Below, piece by piece: positions 40,401-64,000 of a stretch of DNA of 64,000 nucleotides (position 1 is the stretch's first letter; the number at the start of each line of letters is the position of its first letter). The stretch lies in contig JAYJMM010000023.1 in the NCBI GenBank assembly GCA_037349105.1, positions 558,001 through 622,000 on the forward strand, written 5' to 3'. This DNA is from Limnomonas spitsbergensis (lineage: Eukaryota; Chlorophyta; Chlorophyceae; Chlamydomonadales). The position numbers and the translations under genes were made by a program. The notes under the pieces were generated by a model that saw only the letters and a program-made list of their open reading frames with translations, made no database searches and was not told the origin of the DNA.

Positions 40401-42526
40401 CTGTACCCGGGCGCCACCACTGCCCTCCTCCCTGCGTGCGCTGAACGCCCCACCATTTCTACCATCCTCTCTGCGTGCGCTGTATGGCCTGTCGCTGCTG
40501 CTGCCCTCCTCCCTGCGTGCGTAGGATGCCCTGATGCCGTTGCGGCCCTCTTCCCCACGTGCGGTGGAGGGCTTGCCGCTGCCGTCATCTTTCCAGCGGG
40601 CACCGGACGGCCCGCCCCTGCTACTCCCATCTGCCTCGCGAAGGCTGGACGGCCCGCTGCCGCTGCTGCTGCCCTCCTCCCAGCGGGCATTTGATGGCCT
40701 GCCGTTGCTGCTGCCATCTTCTCTGCGGGCACCTGACGGCCTCCGCCCTGCAGCGGGTTGCGCATAGCTGTGCTGGCTCCTTCCCCTGCTGCTGCTCTCC
40801 GGCCCCCGCTCGCGCACGCTGCTGTTGCTGCCGCTACTGCTGCGGCGGCTGCTGCTACCTTCATTGTCGCTGCTGCCGTCACTGCTGCGGCGGGTGATGC
40901 CTTCGTTTTCAGTGCCGTTGCTCCTCCTGTCCCTGCTGTCTGACTTCCCCTCTTGACCCCTCGACCTCTCCTGCCTCCCGTCCTGCAGTGGGAGGGAGAA
41001 ACACATCAGCGCAAATTCAAATTCAAATTCGGAAGGCTGCGATTGTGATTTTCCATGCTCATGTGACCCGCCATGCCCCCAAACCCCCAAAGCACCATGT
41101 CACCAAGTGTCATGCATATGGATTGAGCCAGATGCTAGTACCAGAGAGAGGATGAGTGAAGAAGGCACACAACCAGTACGTGTGCATGCCATGCTCATGT
41201 GATCAGCCATGCCCCCAAGCCCCCAATAGACCATGCCACCAAGTGCCATGCACATGGAGTGAGCTAGATGTCGGTGCCAGAGAGTGGTTGGGGGTGAAGA
41301 AGGCACACAACCATTACGTGTGCTTGCCATGCTCATGTGATCAGCCATGCCCCCAAGCCCCCAATACACCATGCCACCAAGTGCCATGCACATGGAGTGA
41401 GCTAGATGTCGGTGCCAGAGAGTGGTTGGGGGTGAAGAAGGCACACAACCATTACGTGTGCTTGCCATGCTCATGTGATCCGCCATGCCCCCAAGCCCCC
41501 AATACACCATGCCACCAAGTGCCATGCACATGGAGTGAGCTAGATGTCGGTGCCAGAGAGTGGTTGGGGTGAAGAAGGCACACAACCAGTACGTGTGCTT
41601 ACCATGCTCATGTGATCAGCCATGCCCCCAAGCCCCCAATACACCATGCCACCAAGTGCCATGCACATGGAGTGAGCTAGATGTCGGTGCCAGAGAGTGG
41701 TTGGGGTGAAGAAGGCACACAACCAGTATTTTCTTTTCTTTGAACTTTACAAGGTGTGAGGCCGGCCGCCCAACCCTAGAAGACCTGAGACGCTGACACA
41801 CAAAAAACAGTATGCATGCATGCAAATCTCATGCGTCCCGCCATGCCCTCAGGCGCCATCCATATGCTGGTGTGAAGCTCCATACCCTTTAGGTGGATCA
41901 CCCCTAATTGTGGCTGGTGCCCTTGCCCATGCTCATGCCTGTCCTTTGCCCATGCTGCCACTTTATCAGGCCTGAAATACGGTATAGAATGCATACCGGA
42001 ACCGGAGTGCTGCTCGTATCCTGCAGGGCATGATAAGCGGTCTGTGCGCTTCGAATGCGACGAGACTGAGATTCCGAGTACAGGAACGCTGTCAAGCTGC
42101 CTGCAGCTCTTCTTTTGCTTGGACAGAACAAAGTGCGTGGGCCGCCGCTCACCCCTTGTGACGCAGCTACCACAAAACCAGCCTGCATGCCCTCATGGTC
42201 CCATCGTTGAGCACTTTGTCAGCTTTCAGTCACAGTGCGGCTGTTCGCACCTGTGCACGTTGTGTATCATCCTGTCCTGGTCGTGTCTGGGGTGCGCTAG
42301 GAGACGCGGCGCTCGCCACTACGCGCGTTCTGACGTGAAGCGTCTCCTTCAGCATGGACTGCCTTGCCTCGAGCATGACACGAGTCGCCATTGGGAGCCG
42401 CGCTGAGCCGAAGCTGGCAAGCGGCGGTGGAGATATGCTGTGGGATGACATGTCGTGCTGCAGCAGCCGTCGACACCGGGCATTGCGGCCGAAAAGGGTC
42501 GAACGATTCAACTGGAAAGATGTCAT
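36887..42526 (-). CDS. OPR-like repeat protein with RAP domain (probable organelle RNA factor)
   Basis: Four-exon model on the minus strand, all junctions phase 0: 42526-42251, 40982-39357, 38439-37705, 37444-36887; about 1064 residues. Residues 1-92 (tentative exon) are rich in Arg/Ser/Ala and poor in acid, like a transit peptide. Residues 93-350 are low-complexity Ser/Arg/Gly/Ala (repeats around S.ARREDGSS). Residues about 360-880 hold roughly ten helical repeats of 36-40 residues around FNPQDLANTLWALATLQH, the octotricopeptide-type or Tbc2-like pattern. The C-terminus (about 980-1050) is a RAP domain (IDIAVQLPCGERVAIEVDGP, then QHFLSN and RGWRVVSVP). Such proteins bind RNA in chloroplasts or mitochondria to control stability, processing or translation. 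Which transcript it serves cannot be read here. The stop is TGA. Confidence 0.85.
37445..37704 (-). other. OPR/RAP intron with a duplicated donor segment
   Basis: A 260-bp intron from GTCAGTGTGG to CTATGTACAG. Its first part (GTCAGTGTGGAGGGAGGGGA and GAG, GCCGGGTGCC) recurs about 110 bp downstream as GTCACTGTGGAGGGAGGGGA, preceded by a decayed copy of the exon end. Confidence 0.7.
37705..38439 (-). CDS. OPR/RAP gene, third exon (OPR-like repeats)
   Basis: 735 bp, exactly 245 codons, from ALSNTICAMVAMQHGDADFV to SGMYFPWAQ. Acceptor CTCCCTCAG, donor CAG|GTCAGT. Carries about six repeats with the NTLWAM/LTIWAV core. Confidence 0.88.
38440..39356 (-). other. OPR/RAP intron with duplicated splice junctions and telomere-like DNA
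   Basis: A 917-bp GC-AG intron (donor CAG|GCAAGT). Near its 3' side the acceptor plus start of the next exon (TGCACCCGCAGGCGCTGTCC, AACACAATC) recurs about four times in decayed form, near 38540, 38630, 38735 and 38830. Near its 5' side the end of the previous exon recurs at about 39190-39270 (GATGCTGCCTTCACCGCAGC, then CTGCAGGCATTCAACGC). TTAGGGTTAGGG-like DNA lies at about 38870-38905 and a family 2 dispersed copy at about 39043-39140. Confidence 0.75.
39043..39140 (+). repeat. dispersed element family 2, copy 4
   Basis: GGTAATGGCGCGGATGCGGC to GAGCGTAGTTTCCTTTCCCT, inside the OPR/RAP intron and in inverse orientation to the gene. Confidence 0.5.
39357..40982 (-). CDS. OPR/RAP gene, second exon
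   Basis: 1626 bp, exactly 542 codons, acceptor CTCCCACTGCAG. It begins DGRQERSRGQEGKSDSRDRR, passes through a long Ser/Arg/Gly-rich segment, then LIELDQLIEKHGPAAFNFIH and five repeats. It ends KPKLQAFNAQ before a GC donor (GCAAGT). Confidence 0.85.
40983..42250 (-). other. probable first intron of the OPR/RAP gene with a 137-bp minisatellite
   Basis: 41161-41720 holds four full copies and a partial copy of a 137-138-bp unit. One landmark (GAAGGCACACAACCA) recurs at 41161, 41299, 41437, 41574 and 41711. The rest (41740-42250) shows no gene. Intron status depends on the tentative first exon. Confidence 0.55.
41161..41725. repeat. 137-138-bp minisatellite, about 4 copies
   Basis: Copies differ by a handful of substitutions (GATCAGCC/GATCCGCC, GGTTGGGGGTG/GGTTGGGGTG). 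Their near identity implies recent amplification. Confidence 0.92.
42251..42526 (-). CDS. tentative first exon of the OPR/RAP gene (transit-peptide-like)
   Basis: The first ATG of this open frame is at 42526 and reads MTSFQLNRSTLFGRNARCRR. The frame is basic, Ser/Thr/Ala-rich and low in acidic residues for about 70 codons, as organelle transit peptides are. It ends PGQDDTQRAQ at CAG|GTGCGA in phase 0, which fits the phase 0 acceptor of the next exon. A start lower down or a different first exon is possible. Confidence 0.45.
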
Positions 42527-42769
42527 CCTACTAATCCCAGCTTGAACCTGTTTAAAAGGGTCTCTCGTGCAGTGGATTTTCAAGACTTTCGATGGTACAG
42601 ATGGGGCATATGGCACGGCTCATTTTCGGTTAAGAGGTTGGAGACCGCCATTTTCGGTTAAGACGTTGGAGACCGCCAAGAACAGCACTCCAGCGGCACC
42701 TCTGCCCCCAACTAAGTTAAGGGGCCTATCAGGCTAACACGGTGTGCAATAATCGCTCGGTTAGCTACT

Positions 42770-43540
42770 CTATCCGCTTTACCCCTGATTCCCCTGCCGA
42801 TATTCGAAATACCAGTATGCTGATTTAACTGTTTACGGTATTTGATATGGCAAGCAGGTGCAGAGTATTTATTTGGCGCCCAGGTGCACAAGATTTATTA
42901 TATGTCAATTGTCAATCAGGGATGTTCTTTTTGTTTGGAGGGTTAATTCGTTGACATTTCTTTCCTCTTATGCCTTCTCCCTTGACTTTCCTAGCTGTCT
43001 TTTTGTTTGCCGACGTGGCTGAGCTTCATTTAATCATTTCAGCATGGCCCAGAGGTCAATGACGTTAAACCTCTGGTCCCTGCTAAGAAAAGCCTCGGCC
43101 TCGTCGGCGCCTAACTAAAGGGTTGGGAGGAAAGATGGAAAACACACAAGGGGGCAGGCCCAAAAAAATAAGGAAAAAGTGGGGAATAAAGTGAAGGGAC
43201 AAATCAAAAGGTTGGATAAAAAAGACAACGGAAGTTCCAACCTCTGAAAAAGTCTACGCCTCAACGATATCTACCACGTCGTCCACAAAGGCCAGGGCAT
43301 CCCACCCAAGCATGCCCCGGTGGCCCAGAGGTATAACCGGATGAGTAACGTCACCAACATGTCAAGCAGGGGACCCCGATCAGCCCCTGATGCCAATCCA
43401 TCAACCAACATCAGGCGCACCCGTCCACACGATTGATCGATCGAGGCTTATCCATCAGACAGATGCATGCGGACTTCTGAGATTTGTTACAGTTGCCAGC
43501 CGTGTTATCATCAGTCGGTACCGTACCAGCTTGGCCTATA
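42770..43540 (+). repeat. dispersed element family 3, long copy
   Basis: Its two outer blocks (42770-42910 and 43380-43540) match the short copy at 35826-36130 in inverse orientation. The middle 470 bp is unique to this copy and includes a family 1 insertion near 43015-43110. Confidence 0.5.
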
Positions 43541-43759
43541 TATGGATAATTTGTAAAGAACGAGTTGTTGGTCAATGACGTTACACCTTTGGCCCATAGG
43601 TAGACGTTTTCAGAGGTTGCAACTTTCTTTACATTTATTTTCCAGCCTTTTGTTTTGTACCTTAGCTTTAATCCCCACTTTTTCCTTTTCCTTTTGTCCT
43701 GCCCCCTCGTGCTTGTTTCCATCTTTCCGCCCAACTCTTTAGTTGGGGGCCCCCGCGGC

Positions 43760-43865
43760 CGAGCCTTTTTGAGCAGGGCCCCGGGGTGTTACGTCATTAA
43801 GCAATGGCCCATTGGCTATGGGCCCTGCTCAAAAGGTGTGGCCTCGTGGGCGCCCAACTGACCAG
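43760..43865 (+). repeat. dispersed element family 1, copy
   Basis: GAGCAGGGCCCCGGGGTGTT, ACGTCATTAA, then inverse GGGCCCTGCTCAAAAGG and CCTCGTGGGCGCCCAACTGA. The core is an inverted GGGCCCTGCTC around a TGACGT word. Confidence 0.6.
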
Positions 43866-44396
43866 CTGGGAGGAACCATAAGTTGGTCGGACAATAAGCA
43901 CAAAGACACGGGGGGGAATAAAGTCAAGGGACGCACACAAGCTAGGCTGGGAAAGTAGGTAAGTCTAAGAAAGCCTTTGAAACGAATGAGCTGGTGATCT
44001 TTACAGATAAGTCAGGCACTCGTGCAGACGTGCAAGTGTTCCTTTAATTGGGGGTCAATATGGTTGTCTGTTTTTAACCAAACCCTCTTCGGGAAACCTG
44101 AATTGGGCAATCAGTATACGGCCGTGACGGTCTCATGGTCTCAGTGTCACAACAATTGTACGGTCCATTCTTCTTCAGTCAGAACATAACTGATTTTTCT
44201 GTGTAACATATCGTCTTACATTACCCTTGTGTTATGCATGTCGGAGCAGGGAAGTCGATAACGTAGACGCCCTTTGCCTTCGCACCGTTTTATGATATTT
44301 GGGACGTATGGAATGGCACGCGGTTTATTATTTCATTCGCGGCTTACTTACTGGTAACGTAACAAGTAGAATCTGGAATTTTCGCCTGTGAGGACC

Positions 44397-44525
44397 GATA
44401 CCATAGTAATTCCCCACACTTTCCCATAGCGGTACCAATATACCATAGTAATTCCCCACACTTTCCCATAGCGGTACCAATATACCATAGTAATTCCCCA
44501 CACTTTCCCATAGCGGTACCAATAT
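44397..44525. repeat. 42-bp minisatellite, 3 copies
   Basis: The unit is ATACCATAGTAATTCCCCAC, ACTTTCCCATAGCGGTACCA, AT, nearly identical in all three copies. Confidence 0.92.
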
Positions 44526-44670
44526 TCTTAGCGTTATGCTCTATGCGTTCCCACCAAAGGGTTCCCACCTGCCCCTGCAATTGCTACGCCGTACCTCGCT
44601 AGCAAAGCGCCAGTTTCCGTTTTAGTGGCTTCTCTGATTATCATCAAACTTTTGATGTCCCGTGCAGTTT

Positions 44671-44860
44671 AATCAATGACATTATGACATTACACCTCTG
44701 GGCCCACGCGGCCGAGCCTTGTTTGAGCAGGGCCCAGAGGTGTAAGTCAATAACGTTACACCTCTGGGCCCGCTCAAAGGTTGTATAAGTGTGTATCGTC
44801 ATTGATCTCTGGGCCCTGCTCAAAAAGGCTCGGCTGTGGTGGCACCTAACTGTCCCGTTG
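44671..44860. repeat. dispersed element family 1, compound inverted copies
   Basis: Contains ATTACACCTCTGGGCCCACG, GCCGAGCCTTGTTTGAGCAG, GGCCCAGAGGTGTAAGTCAA, AACGTTACACCTCTGGGCCC and GGGCCCTGCTCAAAAAGGCT in alternating orientation. It ends in GGTGGCACCTAACT, as other copies end in GGGCGCCCAACT. It looks like several copies inserted head to head. Confidence 0.65.
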
Positions 44861-45424
44861 GAAGAGAAGAATAATAGGAACCACTTCTGGGCCCTCCTGT
44901 TAAAAAAACAACTAGAATTAATTCCCTCAGGCGACTGAAGGCAAAGAGCGTCTACAGTACCGTTAAGTCTGTTAAAGCGATAGTGTTGGTGGAATGAATG
45001 AAAGCAAGTGGTTACAGGATGCAAAGGTGGCCCGTAGAATTGTAAGCGGTTTTGTGTGGGCAATGTGTGGAACCTGGAGTGGTCCGTCTAAGGTGCCATA
45101 CGTGACAATTAGTACATCTTCATGTCGTCTTCAACAGAGGTCTTGAATAAAAGACCAGTGCAAAAAACCTTGAGGCTGAGAACTTACCTGGTCTCGAGCT
45201 CTGAGGATGTAGCAGATTTGGCATGCATTACGCTCCTGCTATAGCGAGGAGCTCGAATGTTTGAAAACACCACCTCAATTGATGAGCGCATGTCCAGAGG
45301 CGGCGGGGGGATGGGGGACAAAGCTGTGTGGCCTACACTGCAAGAGTGTTGAAGGTTATCTGCTGCTTCTGAGAAGCTGATCCTGGTGTGCATGCGGGTT
45401 GGGTGGTCATGATTCATGAAGGGG

Positions 45425-45530
45425 GCTGGTCGATGACGACATGACGTTACACCTCTATCTGGGCCCTGCCTAAAGGCTTGGCCGAATGGCTTGTGGGCGC
45501 CCAACTACCTGGGCGGGAGGAAAAGAGACG
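45425..45530 (+). repeat. dispersed element family 1, copy
   Basis: TGACGTTACACCTCTATCTG, GGCCCTGCCTAAAGGCTTGG, CTTGTGGGCGCCCAACTACC, GGGCGGGAGGAAAAGAG. It is the most complete single copy in the window by eye. Confidence 0.6.
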
Positions 45531-46460
45531 GATGACTAGATGAGAAAGGAGAGAAACACAGGGAAATCGGACAAGGAAAATCCACACCCCAAAAGTCCGA
45601 AGTCTTAAAAAAAGGGGTCTGATGCATATGGGCAATAGCAGGCACATGGCCCAATTTCAGCTCACAGCTCCTCGTGGCGTCCTCCTCTGGTAGATCCTTG
45701 TGGCCATTCCAGCGCAAGGAGGGGAGGGTCGAAGGGTTAATGAGGCCTCTCCTCCTTGGCCTTGGGTGGCCATGCCGGCCAAATCTTGCGCATGACAGGT
45801 TGGTAAACTGAGGCTTTCGGCATGGCGAGGAGTAACATGAGCGTCATGCGATATTTGCGGGGGGGGCTTTTATTTCGAATCCCGGCTCTGTACGCCATGA
45901 CTCCCAGGTTGGATCACGGTGTCGCAAGAGCAGGGGTTGCTGCTTCTCGACGGGCTCACATTGGCGTTATTGTAGGGGGTAAACGGTGTTCGGTGAAAAT
46001 GGGTATGTTTTGAACATACAGGCGATGTTGCGACAAGGATAGGGCAGGCATGCTGGCACTTGAGTTCCACGGTCTCTGTCACCACTAGACCCCGAGGTTG
46101 TGGTGTGGAATATGCTGACCTAGCTCCAGCTCGTCTCTCCCACAAACCTGTGATCTGTACCAGCGCAAATTCTGCGAAATTCCGGCACTCGCATTATTTG
46201 CAAGTTACGAGCTACCAACAAGGCACAAAATACAATTTTGCGCAGCAGTGACGTAAAGGCATCCAGGAGCAGGCGTTCGCGTTCGGCCCGTCATTTCGCC
46301 CTCGCTGAATAGCTGTAATATCGAGTTGCCTGATATCAGCTCCATCCCCATCTAGACAAGGTACGCACCCGCATATACCCTCTAGGTGCTAAGGCCAACT
46401 GGATCCCGGTCTGCCCAGTTCGTTTCTCCTTGCTCCTTCCGAGTTGCAGCGCATCAGACC

Positions 46461-47037
46461 AGTCCATGATGGGATCCACACACGACTTGCCGCATGCATT
46501 ATGACTGCCCACTGCGATCAGTCCGCGTTGTTGACGACGATGCGCAAGAGGACCGGCCGTGTCATCATATGTACTGGGATCGCACTGGGCACCCCAGAAT
46601 CTGTCTCAACCCTCTCTTCATGATGTGTCTTGAGACTCTAGGGCGAAGAGAAGCCCAGCCCTGCCGAGATTTCATAAGTAGTGCGTGTGCCCGCATGAAC
46701 ACCCGGCTTGTGTCATCGCCCCCCCTCCTCTCAGGGTCCAGGCCCCTTGCTTCCCGCAGCTACGCTCGGAAGCAGCTTGGGCGCGAAAGGCTTTCGTCTC
46801 CACCCGCACCCGAGCAGGAGGTCCAACAGCAGTACCTGCTGCTTCTCTAAAGAGTCGTTGAATTCCCCGCTAATTCTCCTCTGAGCAGCGACGCACGGAC
46901 TCTCACAGCCTAGTACGGAAAGCAGTCACAGCGCCACGCCCAGAAGTATCTGCTCTACCAGCGTCCCATCGGAAGTCGCAGAGCAGCTGCAAAGCATAGA
47001 GCAGCCTCCTCACACAGAGGGCCATGTAAAGGAGGGG
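46461..47037 (+). other. 5' region of the YAK1 gene
   Basis: Likely promoter and 5' untranslated region. An upstream frame (46494-46850) begins MHYDCPLRSVRVVDDDAQED but has no recognisable domain. I cannot place a TATA box or transcription start with confidence. Confidence 0.4.

Positions 47038-64000
<16,963 letters not shown>

Larger units (their letters stand above)
42527..46460. other. intergenic region with dispersed elements, no supported gene
   Basis: Contains a 28-bp doublet (TTTTCGGTTAAGAGGTTGGA, GACCGCCA at about 42623 and 42651), the long copy of family 3 (42770-43540), repeated copies of family 1 (about 43015-43110, 43570-43600, 43760-43865, 44671-44860, 45430-45520) and a 42-bp minisatellite (44397-44525). 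Short ORFs have no recognisable domain. Promoters of two divergent genes (OPR/RAP to the left, YAK1 to the right) should lie in this interval. Confidence 0.5.

Noticed and set aside
45815..45900. tRNA-like B box (TTTCGAATCCCGGCTC)
   Set aside because: No matching A box, acceptor stem or anticodon arm can be folded around it. It may be a chance word or a SINE relic.

Overview
The window is nuclear DNA of a eukaryote, most likely a green alga (Chlorophyta). Evidence: a plant-type YAK1 kinase split by many GT-AG introns, an OPR-like repeat protein with a RAP domain (a family expanded in chlorophyte algae), TTTAGGG-like telomeric stretches inside the sequence, and a mobile element with the split direct repeats known from Chlamydomonas TOC1. 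I cannot name the species. Most of the window is not coding: tandem repeats, nested mobile elements and introns full of minisatellites.

Layout. 1-2062: candidate minus-strand gene made of small exons, function unknown. 2063-8318: a 10-bp-unit satellite that abuts the splice acceptor of that gene's exon. 8319-12130: intergenic DNA with short repeats and copies of a dispersed element. 12130-16540: a 49-bp-unit satellite ending in a possible minus-strand exon. 16826-33755: a 22-bp-unit satellite broken by two TA-flanked inverted-repeat elements and by a 14.3-kb Ty3/gypsy chromovirus (18567-32874, target duplication TCCTC). The chromovirus carries a 6.4-kb TOC1/PAT-like element in its 5' LTR and a 1.1-kb hAT-like element in its 3' LTR. 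Its gag-pol has decayed. 33756-36886: further repeats and no clear gene. 36887-42526 (minus): OPR/RAP protein gene, a likely organelle RNA factor. 42527-47037: intergenic DNA rich in a dispersed GGGCCC/TGACGT element, then the YAK1 5' region. 47038-62671 (plus): YAK1-type DYRK kinase, eight exons seen, 3' end beyond the window. 62672-64000: its next intron, with a 24-bp satellite.

The main observation is that introns of both recognisable genes, on both strands, hold tandem or scattered copies of their own exon-intron junctions. Two YAK1 introns are arrays in which every unit repeats the end of the preceding exon plus an intact splice donor (70-bp units at 55280-56066, 83-bp units at 59400-60500). 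Other introns carry decayed copies of acceptors or donors. The 10-bp and 49-bp satellites can be read the same way. This suggests minisatellites seeded at splice junctions as a route of intron growth, and it predicts noisy or tolerant splicing. Exon boundaries were chosen by reading frame, splice consensus and family similarity; no transcript evidence was available.
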